Assembly: GCA_017354895.1 (NCBI GenBank)
Contig: CP071497.1
Span: forward strand, 186,001-250,000
DNA from: Podospora comata
Lineage: Eukaryota; Ascomycota; Sordariomycetes; Sordariales; Podosporaceae
DNA length: 64,000 nucleotides
Reading direction: 5' to 3'
The notes beneath the pieces are model-generated. The model was not told the origin of the DNA and did not search any database. It saw only the letters and a program-made list of their open reading frames with translations. A program made the translations under genes and the position numbers. Below are positions 1 through 10,800 of the stretch, one piece after another; position 1 is the first letter of the stretch; each line of letters starts with the position of its first letter.

Positions 1-177
1 GCCGACGTGTGGTTGCCAAGGAAACAAATTTCGCCCCTTTTTAGCCCCTTAAATTCATCACATTGGTGGATTCTATCGCTTCCATGATGGTCTGCAGAGA
101 GTCTTTTGTTATGATTATGATTAGTGTCTCTGTCTGACCAGGTAAATAGTATACCTATCTTGGTGTTGGCCTGCCCA

Positions 178-766
178 TCAGATTCCGTTGCCCATTCTCT
201 CCATCAGCTGCTCTTTTGTGGTGCCAAGCACGTCATCCATGATTTCAGCATTTGGAACCCCAAACGCGCCATATGGACGCTGCAACATGTCTCTGAGTGT
301 CTCGTACTTTTGCCCCAGCTTTCGTGAATCCTCAGGCTCCATCTTGCGTTCGAGTTCGTCAAGGTCCCCATCGGTCTCTTCCCGGATATGAGGCTCCAGA
401 TCAAGCCAGATGGCCTTGAGTGCCGACTCGAAGCTCTCCTCTGATGGGTCGTATTTGGCCATGTGGCGGAGTTTCGCGTTGATCTAATGCGAAGTCAGTT
501 TGTGGTCAAGGTTCAACCTGAGCGTGCAAACAAAGCAAGCTTACACTGTTGTAGTCATCAGACAACCGCCGCTGTCGTTCTGATCCCCCGGAGATATGGT
601 ACTCCAAGGCTGGGATAAGAGCGAGGTTCTCGACGATAAGGTAGCGGGCTAGGGCCCAAACAAACTCATCGGCGTTGCGCTCCTCGGGTTTGGTTTCTAC
701 GAGGACGTGATATGCGTCGGTGATGCGCGCATGGTCGCGTTTGACGACTTGTGAGAGAGTAGGCAT
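178..766 (-). CDS. Hemerythrin/HHE-like protein, 175 aa
   Basis: Two exons (766-545 and 483-178) join in phase 0 across a 61-nt intron with a GTAAGC donor and TTAG acceptor, giving 175 residues. The start is the ATG at 764-766 (MPTLSQ). The pattern follows fungal HHE cation-binding helical bundles: a KRDH motif with His12 in helix 1, an I-P-A-L-E stretch near residues 51-55, and L-E-P-H-I-R-E-E around His106 in the last helix. Family members bind a di-iron or other metal centre and may sense oxygen or metals. Several usual ligand positions look changed: the usual ARHSxxEE reads ARYLIVEN near 40-47, and the usual EHxxVK reads DDYNSIN near 70-76. Metal binding may therefore be partial or lost. 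No signal peptide or membrane segment is seen, so it is probably cytosolic. It shares a divergent promoter with the HET gene at 1501. The fold assignment is fairly secure; the function is not. Confidence 0.75.
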
Positions 767-1500
767 CTTGTATGCTCGTTTTGTTGTTGATGTGGTTTGG
801 TGAGAATGAGGTGAAAATAGTCAGTTTGCAAAAGAGCGTGAGTGACGGCGATGCCTGGTGGGTCTGCTATTGTAGGCGGTTTGGTGTGACGTCAACCACT
901 GTAATTTTGGCAGTGACTTCGGGTCAACAGACACCACATGGAAACCCATCAACAGAGTTTTAAGAGTTGATTAAAATGTGGAGTGGGCAGTATGGAGCAA
1001 GTGGTAGTCGCGATTTGGAAATTGCGTAAGCTTCACTGCCTTTTGGCAATCAAAGGGAAACCACCAGTGACAGCAACCCAAACCAGTCAGTGGCAGGAAT
1101 ACCAGCAACAACACGCTGCACCGATGATGACGGCAGAGAGCAGCACCTGATTCGCAAAGAGCCTACACACGATACTGCGATCATGCGACGAGGGCCTGCA
1201 CTGACCATATGGCATCGATATCTGCATAGCCAGCATACATGTACAACTTTCAAGGAATTCGCAACTATCCGAGTAATGCTACACTATCGCATGGCATCTT
1301 TGGCTGTTGTGAATAGGATCCTTTGGTGGAGACAAGCCAGCATCAGAAGAACAACTATTGGCTCCCACAAGCAGCAAGTCGGGACAGGAATGACCCGACC
1401 CAACCCCTTTCTCCTCACCATCTGTGCTCGGGACTCTCACAGACATGGAGGAGAAAGCAAACCCATACCTTAACTAATCCAGGCACCACCATCCATCAAC
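767..1500. other. Divergent intergenic region
   Basis: This 0.73-kb region lies between the oppositely transcribed hemerythrin-like gene and HET gene 1 and must hold both promoters. I see no convincing coding potential or RNA gene in it. A pyrimidine-rich patch precedes the HET start. Confidence 0.5.
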
Positions 1501-3783
1501 ATGAGGTCACCAACCGCTGTGACGGCCGATGATCACCAACGCTACCAGTACAAACCCCTTCCAACAGGAACATCCATCAGGGTGCTCCAAATCAAGGGTG
1601 TACAAGAGGGAAAGCTCTGCATTTCTCTCGAGTTGGTCGATCTTGCGGACGACCCTTTCTTCTACGCCCTATCCTATACTTGGGGCAACCCTCATGCCAA
1701 TGGCGTGGACTTCACCGAGCACTTCAACACCGTCTTGGGCGAGTACACCAGCGAGTCAAAAACCGAGACTGTTTGTCACGGAAAAAGCATCTACATACAG
1801 ACCAACTTGGCCGATTTTCTTCAGGAGCTCCAGAGCTCTCTCGAACAGCAAGACAGTCCCTTCCAAATACCCCGCAGCCATGAATTCCGGATCTGGGTTG
1901 ACGCTGTCTGCATCAACCAAGATGATCTCGCAGAGCGGGCTTTCCAGGTTCAGATGATGGGAGATGTGTACCGAAAAGCGGCCCGGACAATCATCTGGCT
2001 GGGTCGTGGAGATCAGTACACCACAGACGCTGTCGAGGCCATTTCAAAATTGGCAGCATGTCCCCAAGACGTCTTTGTTCAAAGCAATATCACCCCCTTT
2101 CGCCAGCAAGAACCTGATGTCTACACGGCGAGTGGTGTGCCCTACATTAGTTGGATGGAGTGGTGCAGTTTAGCCGCTTTTTTCAAAAGACAGTGGTTTT
2201 CCCGCTTGTGGATTGTCCAGGAGGTCATCCTCTCCCGAGAGCTCTCTCTGATGTGCGGCAGTCACCAGATTTGCTGGGAAGTCCTGGTGACAGCAGCACG
2301 CACCGTTGAGGCTCGCTGCAAAGTCCTGGGCTTCAGTCCCAGCACTCTCTTCATGCAAGCTCACGAAATTGCAGTTGCCTTGGAGCACAATACCGTCCAG
2401 TTGGCCCGCTGGAGAGATTTCTACTATGGCACCTCGGCACCGGAACCACAGACCAGGATCACTTTTGAGAACCTCATCTACGATACCTGGATCTTTTCAG
2501 CCACCGATCCCCGCGATAAAGTCTATGGCATGTTTGGACTGATGAAGACGGATCTCAAAGCAAAGATGGCTGTGGATTACACCAGTCCTGTCGAGCTTGT
2601 CTATGCACTGACGACCAAGCACATGATCGACCATTACTCGTCACTGCAAATCCTGTCATGTGTCCAAGACGCTTCTATCAGAAGGATCAAACCCTCCCCA
2701 TCATGGACGCCCGATCTCTCACTGCCATACTTCAACATGATGTGCTCAAATGGCTTCTTCTGCGCGGCTGGGGTGGAGAACAAGTCACCGCAGCTTCTGC
2801 CTTCATCGTCCTGGGACCGCCTGAAGTTGAAGGGCTGCCTATTTGACACCATCGTGGAGACGGGAAATGACAGAACGAACCACGTCAACTCCTCTGTTTT
2901 GCTTGATCCCTCTTGGTTTGAATTGTGCATGTTGCTCTCGCAACCCTATCAACATACAGGAGAGCCACGAACAGAGGTTCTTTGGAGGACCCTGTGCGCG
3001 AACCAAACTTCTGAATCTGCTGTCCCTGCTCCGAAAGACTATGGGATTCTTTTCAAAGAGTTATTGTCAGCGATGATCATGGTCAGGGCAGAGATTGAGT
3101 CAGAGGCATATGCAGAGGACCAAGCCAAGCAGGAAGCCAGAGGTGATCCTAGGCTGCCACCGGATTGCTGCACAGGCTTTATGGATGCACTGGGTAAGGC
3201 TAAAGAAAAGTGGACATTCGCCGAGTTCGACACATTGGGCCGGGAGGAAATCCTGCGTCATCTCTGCCAGAGACCGAGATTCCTGAGCTCTGATCGGCAT
3301 GGCTGGTTGATTTATACTCTGACAAAACTCCAGATCTTGGCTTTGACGGAAGACAACCCAAATACACCAAACTGGGAGGAGCTGGAACAGTTCTTTTACA
3401 ACCCAACTTATGTCATGAGAAGAAAGAAGGGCCATGACATTATGCTCGTTCGACAAAACGATGAGCGGTTCTCGACTAGTTTTCATAAGAGATATGGGAA
3501 GCACAAGTTGTTTCTGACGGAAAAGGGGTATCTTGGACTGGGGCCAGCGAGCGCCAAAGTGGGAGATGTTGTTGCGATTCTGGCTGGTGCAGAGGGGCCT
3601 TTTATTTTGCGCCATGGCCATCCGGGATGTGACATTGGAGAAGAAAACCAGGAGGAACGGAAAGAAAAAGAGGGAGAGAATGAAGTGATGAGTCTTGTGG
3701 GGCAGGCGTATGTTCATGGCATCATGAACGGTGAAGCTGTGGAGGAGGAAGGCTTTAAGCTTCGAGAAATCGAACTGGCTTGA
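1501..3783 (+). CDS. Heterokaryon incompatibility (HET) domain protein 1, 760 aa
   Basis: This is a single open exon of 760 codons from the ATG at 1501. The N-terminal third carries the HET domain blocks: A-L-S-Y-T-W-G at about residues 56-62, I-W-V-D-A-V-C-I-N-Q at 131-140, then a conserved Y-R-K-A-A-R-T-I-I-W-L-G block ending near 168. A W-F-S-R-L-W-I-V-Q-E segment follows near 237-246, and a D-P-R-D-K-V-Y-G motif, frequent in this family, lies further on. HET proteins trigger programmed cell death when hyphae of unlike genotype fuse, and many paralogues of unknown role occur in each genome. The C-terminal half (about 400-760) has no domain I recognise. No WD40, NACHT or membrane segments are visible, so this is the short HET architecture. 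The neighbouring dehydrogenase is probably unrelated. The domain is certain; a role in incompatibility is inferred from the family only. Confidence 0.92.
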   Translation: MRSPTAVTADDHQRYQYKPLPTGTSIRVLQIKGVQEGKLCISLELVDLADDPFFYALSYTWGNPHANGVDFTEHFNTVLGEYTSESKTETVCHGKSIYIQTNLADFLQELQSSLEQQDSPFQIPRSHEFRIWVDAVCINQDDLAERAFQVQMMGDVYRKAARTIIWLGRGDQYTTDAVEAISKLAACPQDVFVQSNITPFRQQEPDVYTASGVPYISWMEWCSLAAFFKRQWFSRLWIVQEVILSRELSLMCGSHQICWEVLVTAARTVEARCKVLGFSPSTLFMQAHEIAVALEHNTVQLARWRDFYYGTSAPEPQTRITFENLIYDTWIFSATDPRDKVYGMFGLMKTDLKAKMAVDYTSPVELVYALTTKHMIDHYSSLQILSCVQDASIRRIKPSPSWTPDLSLPYFNMMCSNGFFCAAGVENKSPQLLPSSSWDRLKLKGCLFDTIVETGNDRTNHVNSSVLLDPSWFELCMLLSQPYQHTGEPRTEVLWRTLCANQTSESAVPAPKDYGILFKELLSAMIMVRAEIESEAYAEDQAKQEARGDPRLPPDCCTGFMDALGKAKEKWTFAEFDTLGREEILRHLCQRPRFLSSDRHGWLIYTLTKLQILALTEDNPNTPNWEELEQFFYNPTYVMRRKKGHDIMLVRQNDERFSTSFHKRYGKHKLFLTEKGYLGLGPASAKVGDVVAILAGAEGPFILRHGHPGCDIGEENQEERKEKEGENEVMSLVGQAYVHGIMNGEAVEEEGFKLREIELA

Positions 3784-4125
3784 CCGACAGCCTCTCACCT
3801 CGTCGGCGGACGTCGTTTCCCGATAAAGCCCTGGCTTGATTTCATGGGGGATTGGAGGTGCTGTCAAGCGTGCGGGGTAGGACTACCTAGTGTCCCCAGA
3901 TGACCACCATCCAGGCTAATGGCTATTTAACAATTGCCGACAACTACCAGTTGAGAATGTGGCGGATAAAGATGAACCGCTGTGCCGGTAGGTTGCGTGT
4001 CATGCTCACCAAGAATAAAAGACCTGGACCCTTCCGCAGGCTGATTCAGAACTTTCAACCTGCATACCTAAGGTAACACCCCTGAAGAGACATCGGTTTG
4101 TTTACATTGAGAGTATCCACTCAAG
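3784..4125. other. Intergenic region with promoter of the dehydrogenase
   Basis: This 0.34-kb stretch lies between two genes on the plus strand and holds the HET-1 3' end and the promoter of the next gene. No open frame of note or repeat is seen. Confidence 0.4.
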
Positions 4126-5343
4126 ATGACTTCCCGGACGGATTTTGGCCAGCAAACGCTAGGATCGGAGGTGGCCAAGGTGTTTGCTGACCAGATCAGA
4201 GGAAAGACTGGTACGTCCTCTTCACACCCGGCCTTATCAAGTCGAAACTCAGCCTGTCAATCAGCTGCTAACAACCACAGTGCTGATCACCGGCGTCAGT
4301 CCTAAAGGGATCGGATCTTCGACTGCTCTTAATTTTGCCTCTCAGGCCCCAGGGCTTCTCATTCTTGCATCTCGCACCCGAGCTCGCGTCGAAGAAGTAG
4401 CCTCCCAGATAAAAGAGGCATATCCATCTGTCAAACTCGAGATTGTCCTTCTCGACCTCAGTTCGCAAAAGTCCATCCGTCAAGCGGCCGCCGAAGTCTC
4501 CAGGCTCACAGACAAGTTGGACATTCTCATCAACAACGCTGGAATCTGTGTTGTGACCCGCCAAAAGACACCGGAAGGCATCGAGCAGCAGTTTGGCACC
4601 AACCATATCGGGCCTTTTCTTTTCACCAACCTCCTTCTTCCTTTGTTGCGCAAGGCAAGCAAAACCAACCCTCCCGGGGCAACCAGAATAATCAGTCTCA
4701 CCAGTGCCGGCCACAGGCTGTCTCCCATTCGGTTCTCGGATTACAACTTTGAAGGAGGAAAAGAAGTCCCGCCAGAGGAGGACCATTTCAAGCCGTTGGC
4801 CGGGGCTTTTGCAAAGTGCACTGAGGATGGCTACAACGGGATCGTCACGTACGCGCAGAGCAAGACAGCCAATATCTTGTTTACCTTCTATCTGCAAAAA
4901 TACTTGCCTTCTCAGGGGATTACGGCTTATACGCTGCACCCAGGAAGTACGTCATCTTTTCTTCTTCTCACCTCGGGGTCTATGAGCAAGCTAACGAACC
5001 ATGTTCAACAGGCATCTTGACCGACTTGAGCAGAGATCAAGACGAAGAGCTGGCGGCACAGTTCTACAAGGTGGCCCCGTACTGGAAATCTCCTGATGAA
5101 GGCTCATCCACCACGTTGGTTGCCGCCTTGGATCCGGCTTTGAACGGTGTGTTCTGCCTTCTTTGTGCCGCCCCCATCTTACAGATAATAGAAACTGACA
5201 GAGGAACAGATACCAAAGGTTTATATCTGGTAGATTGCCAGTTCACAGAGCCACATCACCATGCCAAGGACCCTGCTGCTGCCGAGAGGCTATGGAGGCT
5301 GAGTGAGGAGTTGGTGGGAGAAAAGTTTGCCCTGACAGTTTGA
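4126..5343 (+). CDS. Short-chain dehydrogenase/reductase, 341 aa
   Basis: Four exons are proposed: 4126-4210, 4281-4946, 5012-5146 and 5204-5343. The introns are 70, 65 and 57 nt, with GTACGT, GTACGT and GTGTGT donors. The ATG at 4126 gives an N-terminal helix before the first strand. The Rossmann cofactor motif reads T-G-V-S-P-K-G-I-G (variant TGxxxGxG) at about 32-40. I-N-N-A-G follows, and the catalytic pair appears as Y-A-Q-S-K (YxxxK). This matches classical SDRs of the retinol-dehydrogenase/WW-oxidoreductase-like type, which oxidise or reduce alcohols and ketones with NAD(P). The length is normal for these fungal members (about 330 aa). The last intron is the least certain: its acceptor could be 5200-5201 or 5202-5203, and only the second keeps the frame. 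The substrate cannot be told. No cluster of biosynthetic genes surrounds it. Confidence 0.88.
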
Positions 5344-6658
5344 TTACTTCTTGAGACTAATAGAATCATGCATATTCTACCTACCTACCTTGCCCCAAAA
5401 TCATCCGTCCCGTTGGAAAATACGAATTCCTGATTCAAGACTCGGGCACCGGGCAGCAACGGTCTTGGCCCGGCAGTCAGGCACACCCAACAGACCAAAT
5501 ACGCTGGGCGCCATTGACACAGCCTCAATTACTTAGATCCCAGGGCCATCCGCGCGGTCGTGGCATCGGCTGAGTAGTGTGATTTGGTGCTGGAATTTCC
5601 AATCGTCATGCGGGTCTCATGCAGGCAAGACAGCGAAGGCTGGGAGATGGCAGGCTTGGGATTGTGGTGGGGTAGTGTCATGGTTGATTGGCTGCCATAC
5701 TGTAGACTATTGGGTGCAGCATCGCCCTGGACAAGGAGAGATGGGTGGAATCTGATTGCTGACGGGGCGGTCGTCATGGGAGGACGCGTGACGGCGTTGG
5801 AAGTATGGTTGAAGGGGGCATAGCCACCGTTTGTGTTGCCAATTTTCCATGCGCGCCGCGCGACTCTTATGACTCTAGTGGTGTATATAGGGACTGGTGC
5901 CCTATCAAGGACAAAGCATTCGTCTGGATGTTTCTGTTTCTTTGTTTCGACGGTTTGCTGCTGATACCGACAATCTGGTCATCTAAGATTTGGAGGGCCG
6001 ACAGTTCTTTATCCCACTTTATCAATATTCTTGCCCTAGTGCACTGTTCGAGAAGCATACTGCCAACTCTATCTCTAATTTATACCTGTCTCATCGTTCA
6101 AAAGTACCGCTCAGAAATCCTGCATTCGGGAACACTAGGTAGCCCCCACACGTCGAAAAAAAAAAAAAAAAGGGGGTGAGATTGCAAACAGGAACAGGAC
6201 GGAACCGCATCCGGACCCGGTTGTCACGGGATGGTGCCACAGGTAAGGCAGACCATCTTACTCAGCTTTCCAACTTGAAAGATCTTTTTTTTTTTCTTTT
6301 TCTTTTTTCGCTTCACCAATCGGTTGCTCAAGCTTTTCTTTGTCTCGGGTATTTTCATCTCCTCCAACCGCGACAGAAAGATTTTGTGGGCTGGCTGTCT
6401 GGATTGTGATAAGCTCCATTCGGGAAAGAAAGTGAGCAGATAGCAAACAGACAGAGATATGTGGGGCTGTGTACCACGATCTTTGATGAAGATTGCTTTT
6501 TCACCCCAGCTTTGAAATTGTCGGTGCCCCCGTTGGAATAGATCATATTTTGTTCATCTGATTTCACTCTTGTCGTCATTCTTATCCAAACACATCAACC
6601 CCTGGCCAAAACCCTGCATAGAAAAATCATTGACCTTGTCCCAAATTCAGCCGCGACC
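5344..6658. other. Intergenic region, no gene recognised
   Basis: This 1.3-kb region upstream of the His-rich protein gene contains a run of 16 A at 6156-6171 and a T-rich tract near 6285-6306. A 124-codon open frame at 5805-6179 runs into the poly-A stretch and has no protein-like composition. The right end (about 6550-6658) is probably the promoter and leader of the next gene. Confidence 0.45.
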
Positions 6659-7385
6659 ATGCCCTTTTTCAAAAGATACCACTTTTCACACCACCACCAC
6701 CACAGGTCATCACCACCCGGAGATCTAGAAATGTCAGATTTTCAACACCACCCCGGCCATTCGAGGATAAACTCTGGCAAGTCATCTTCAGCCAGCAGCA
6801 ACAGCGGCTACGATCTCGACGACGACGCCATCACGCCGTGTCCGCTGCTGGAGACAACAGCTAGCCATCAAACACACCACTCTCACCTCCGTGACCTTCA
6901 ACCAAGCCACCACCATCTATCACCAAATCAACACAAATATGGCAGCCTGAGTCGAACCTCGAGCCAGAAAAGGCCGGCGTCGAGGTCTGAGTCGTGGAGG
7001 AGCAGCCAGCCTCGGCCATTCCACGGATATGTTGGGGACTACGATGAGGAAGAGGAAGAGTTGGATACGGAAATCCTATGGAAGCAGATGCTGGCGGTGC
7101 AGGACAGGTTCGGGTGCTATAATTCAGCGAGAATGAGGGCGGCTCTGGAAGGGGGCGATACCTCGATTCGTGAGTTGCTTTTGGAGTCGAGATAGATTCA
7201 GAAACTACTGACACACTGAACAAATAGCATCGAAAGTATGCCTTGATCTCATCAACGACAGCATAGGTGAGATGCCCGAGGACGCAAGGCAGAGGATCGA
7301 GTTATTCCTCGAGAGGGAAGGCAGCGGCGCAATGATGAGAAGAGGGAAGTGGAAGAAGTTTTGGCACAGGGTTATTTATGTCTGA
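6659..7385 (+). CDS. Uncharacterised His/Ser-rich protein, 222 aa
   Basis: Exon 1 (6659-7169) and exon 2 (7228-7385) join across a 58-nt intron (GTGAGT donor, AATAG acceptor) and give 222 residues. I do not recognise the family. The first 110 residues are low complexity and rich in His, Ser, Asp and Arg, with a histidine run near residues 11-15 and several SHH/HHH clusters. An acidic stretch (D-Y-D-E-E-E-E-E-L) lies near 125. The C-terminal 90 residues look folded and helical, with I-L-W-K-Q-M, then a basic end (M-M-R-R-G-K-W-K-K-F-W). The His clusters could bind metal or only be disordered. No signal peptide is seen. It ends 81 nt from the stop of the convergent gene on the minus strand. Confidence 0.7.
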
Positions 7386-7466
7386 GTTCTTCATTGTCAA
7401 ATAGAGCAAATCATGGAAATACACCAATCTGACCACCGCCAAGAGCAATGGAAAGTAATACGATCC

Positions 7467-8354
7467 TCAACGCTCCATCTCCCCCATCTCCAGACGAGGC
7501 TTACTCCTCCTCCTCTTCGCCCCACTGACAGACTTGACAGCCACCTCATAATTCTCCCCACCGTGCCCAACAGCATGAACAACCACCTCCTCCCCAAACG
7601 GCCACCCCGATCCCTTGACCCACCTCCTCTCGTCAATCTCGCTCTCCTCATCCCCCGTCTCCCGCTCGTCATACTGCGCAAACATGCCCCGGTCCCTCTC
7701 CCTGCGCAGCAAGCTCTTGGCCTTTTCAAACGCCTCCTTCCGGGGGACACAGCAACCCGCCAGCTCGGTCCGCTGAAACGCGTTGCTGTTCTTGTCCCCT
7801 TTGGCATGTTTGAAATCCCATTTTGTCTGCAAGATGTAATGCAAATCGTCATGTCCACAACAGGTATCCGTCTCGTGCTGCGGGACCGTCGGGCCGGTGC
7901 CCTCTTTCCCTTCTCCGTGGTGGGAGTGATGAGGCAGCTTGTCCTCGTTGGGCTTGGTCACGATGCCGACGAGGAATTCCTGTCCCGAGGGGGACAGGGC
8001 GTACACCTGAATGTTGTCGCCGTAGGGCCATTCCTGATACGGATGGAGGCTCGACTGGGTGACAAACTTGGTGAAATCCGAAGGCGAGTAGTTGAGCGAC
8101 TCTTTCAGGGCCACCTGGGCCCAGGCTTTTGCGGAGTCCAGATCGGTGTGGGTTCCCAGGACATAAGGGGTGCGGGTGGCTCCAGAGGTCGACTCGTGGT
8201 GTTCGATGATTGTCAGTGTCGTGTGATAAAGGTTTTCTGGCGCGCTTTGCGTAATGCCAGAGGGAGGAGCGTCTGTGTTGGCTGATGGCTCCTCTGGTGC
8301 TGCTACTGGCGTATTCTCATGGGGCGACAAATGCTGTTCGGCTTGGGCAGCCAT
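7467..8354 (-). CDS. Conserved-looking hypothetical protein, 295 aa
   Basis: A single open frame of 295 codons runs from the ATG at 8352-8354 to the stop at 7467. The first 35 residues are Pro/Ala/Ser-rich and probably disordered. Residues from about 40 to 140 look folded, with repeated Trp and aromatic residues (for example S-L-H-P-Y-Q-E-W-P-Y-G). A His-rich loop (H-H-S-H-H-G-E-G) and a D-T-C-C-G-H-D-D segment follow near 150-175, then a charged helical section and a basic C-terminus (K-R-R-R-S-K-P-R). No catalytic motif, signal peptide or membrane segment is visible and I cannot name a family. The opposite strand is also open for 290 codons. I prefer the minus frame because its composition varies along the chain as real proteins do, whereas the plus frame is rich in Arg, Pro and Leu throughout. 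Confidence 0.65.
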   Translation of the reverse strand: MAAQAEQHLSPHENTPVAAPEEPSANTDAPPSGITQSAPENLYHTTLTIIEHHESTSGATRTPYVLGTHTDLDSAKAWAQVALKESLNYSPSDFTKFVTQSSLHPYQEWPYGDNIQVYALSPSGQEFLVGIVTKPNEDKLPHHSHHGEGKEGTGPTVPQHETDTCCGHDDLHYILQTKWDFKHAKGDKNSNAFQRTELAGCCVPRKEAFEKAKSLLRRERDRGMFAQYDERETGDEESEIDERRWVKGSGWPFGEEVVVHAVGHGGENYEVAVKSVSGAKRRRSKPRLEMGEMER

Positions 8355-8988
8355 GGTTTCCTTGGGCTCTGGATGAGCAACAGAATCCGTTTCAAATTAT
8401 CCACATCAAATTGAGCAACTCGAACTTTCAACAAATGTCTGAACAGGTTCAAGAGAGGCACTACAAGTATGTGATGTAATCGGTATTGTCCGACCTTCTT
8501 ACGGTTGGAACATGGAGATGCATCCCGGTATATGACGCCAGTCTTGCGAAAGGTCATGTCTGTGCATCCTATGATAAGAACCCTCTCTAACTGCCTTGAT
8601 TCTGTCAGTTTCCTCACGTCGGGTCCACATCTGGGGGTGGTCATCATCACACCTGCAATCAAGCGGCACCTCCAGGGTTAAAGTTGATCACCTTGTTGAT
8701 GTATGATAGATGCCGAAAACGTAACCTATGACCCATGCTACCTCATAATTCCGAGTAAAATAACCCCATAGGTCTGCTGCTAATCATGATACGTCATGGC
8801 AGAGGAGGCTTCCCATGTCTTCTTGCCCTCAAATTTGGTATGCGCCTTTGCCAAGGAGTAAGTGAATCCGTGGCTAGACTTCGTCCCAACGATAACAACC
8901 CTTTCTCCCTGCCAGTTCGAACCGCAAAATGCCCGAGAACAAAAAGAAAAAAAAAACCAAAAGAAAATGTCGGAACTACAAGAAATGC
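8355..8988. other. Intergenic region, no gene recognised
   Basis: This 0.63-kb stretch lies between two minus-strand genes. It holds the promoter of the 295-aa protein gene and the 3' end of the sugar transporter gene. No coding signal is convincing. Confidence 0.4.
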
Positions 8989-10800
8989 TCAAGCAGCTGA
9001 TTCCTTGTGTTCTCCAGAGACACCCATCTTTTCCTCCGACGACAATATTTCGTTGCGCTCCTGTCTGAGGGCAAGATTGCGCGTATTTTTGGTCTTCCAA
9101 GCGGGAGTCCCAATATACTTGATGGCTGTTCAACGAAACAAAATGGTTAGCAGGAATCGAAGAGAAACAGGGAGGCATAAAACGTACCGCCAGGCTTGGT
9201 ATCATCAAACATCTCCTCAATCTCCTCAAGCGGCTTGTTGGCGGTTTCCGGGAACATGAAGAATACATGCAGGAACATGGCTGCGCAGAATGTCGCAAAA
9301 ATAACATAGACCCTCCAGGTAATGTTGGCAAAGGCCGCAGGAACAAAGTAGGCCAGGGCAAAGTTGAAGGCCCAATTTGCCGATGTGCACAGGGCAACCG
9401 CTTTTCCACGAAGACGAAGGGGGAACAGCTCGGGAGGGTAGGTCCAAGAGACAGGACCCCAGGTGGGCGCAAATGAGGCGACAAACAGGTAAGTCGCGGC
9501 GATGATAGCCTTGGCGGGCGGTCCCTCCACCGCCATCGACTCTGCCGTCGAGGTGAACTCTCCGGGGTAGGGCGCGCGGCCGTAGACGGCAAAGAGGCCT
9601 GCGTTGATACACAGCCAGAAACACATCAGGAATGCGCCCACAAGGAGAGTCGGTCGGCGACCCCAGCGATCCATCCAGAGGAGGGCGGGAACGGTCATCA
9701 CGACATTGATGACAAACTGAATGCCGCTCGGGAGAAGGACGGCGTTGGTACCAGGCTCGGACAGGCCTGCCATGGTGAAAACATAGGTAATGTAGTACAT
9801 CATGACATTCATGCCCGTCAACTGCGACCAAATTTGCGTAAAGACGCCGACCTGGGTTCGATTAATCATGCCGGGAGTGAAGAGCTCAAAGTAGCTGACA
9901 TCAGCATTGGCGCGCTCAAACTCCACCACCTCGCGAATCTCCGAAAGCTCCCTTATGACCCATGGAGAGTTGGGATCTCCCTTTCCGTGGATCAGCGTCA
10001 GCACTTCCACGGCTTGCTCCCAACGATCCTTCTTGGCGAGCCAGCGAGGGGACTCCGGAAGAAAGACCAGTCCCAGGAACAGGAGGACGGCGGGAACAGC
10101 TTGAAGACCCCAAGGAAGACGGAAGGCAGCGGTGCCCGGGATGAAGGAGCTGCCGTAGCAGATGAAGAACATGATGAGTATGCCCCAGGTGATAGCCCAT
10201 TGTTGGAAACCGATGAGACGACCGCGCTTCGAAGGAGGGGAGATTTCAGAGATGTACACAGGAACCTGGGCAGAGCATATTCCGACCGAGAACCCGTTGA
10301 TGACGCGACCAATGGCCAACATGGGAATGTTGACCGAAGCGCATACAACCACTGAACCAATAATCCTGGACGATGCAGGTCAGTCCATAGCTCCACCACG
10401 GCAACACCAAAGTCCAAGAAGAGTTGCGACCTACCAAATAATGGCGCCAAGCTGAATCGAAGTCTTGCGCCCAAAAGCATCCGAGACAATGCCAGACACG
10501 AGAGCGCCGAGCCAAGAGCCGCCGGGCATGGCAGCAGTGATACCACCCTGAACGTCGTCAGTGGGTCCGAGACAGAGGCCATTCTCATCATGGCCCCTTT
10601 GGTTGAACTGGCAGAGATAGGGTTGGGTCGAGATGATAGCCGACATGGACGAAATATCAAAGCCAAACAAGGCTCCGCCTGTGATGATTCCACCGTTAGA
10701 CAAGCTATCCGAACGAGAAGGATGGTCCAAGAGAAAAGGGCTCAGACGTACCGATCACCGCCACGGCGGCGATGAAGTATATGTTGCCGATCTTCCACAT
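8989..10800 (-). CDS. MFS monosaccharide transporter, 535 aa
   Basis: Four exons: 10800-10752, 10678-10435, 10365-9188 and 9125-8989. The introns are 73, 69 and 62 nt, all with GTACGT or GTAGGT donors. The first exon encodes only M-W-K-I-G-N-I-Y-F and a hydrophobic stretch leading into G-G-A-L-F-G-F-D, as in fungal hexose transporters. Sugar-porter signatures are present: G-R-V-I-N-G-F-S-V-G with V-P-V-Y-I-S-E-I-S-P (PROSITE 2 region), P-E-S-P-R-W-L closing the first half, D-R-W-G-R-R-P in the second half, and a P-E-T motif (F-P-E-T-A-N-K-P-L-E-E) at the end. Twelve membrane helices are expected and the length is normal. The cytosolic C-terminal tail is short and charged. It probably imports hexoses at the plasma membrane. 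The sequence resembles high-affinity glucose transporters, but quinate or other sugar specificity cannot be excluded. Confidence 0.93.

Noticed and set aside
7413-8285. Plus-strand frame of 290 codons opposite the 295-aa protein
   Set aside because: It is antisense to the better frame, is Leu/Arg/Pro-rich throughout and has no upstream promoter-like context distinct from the neighbour.
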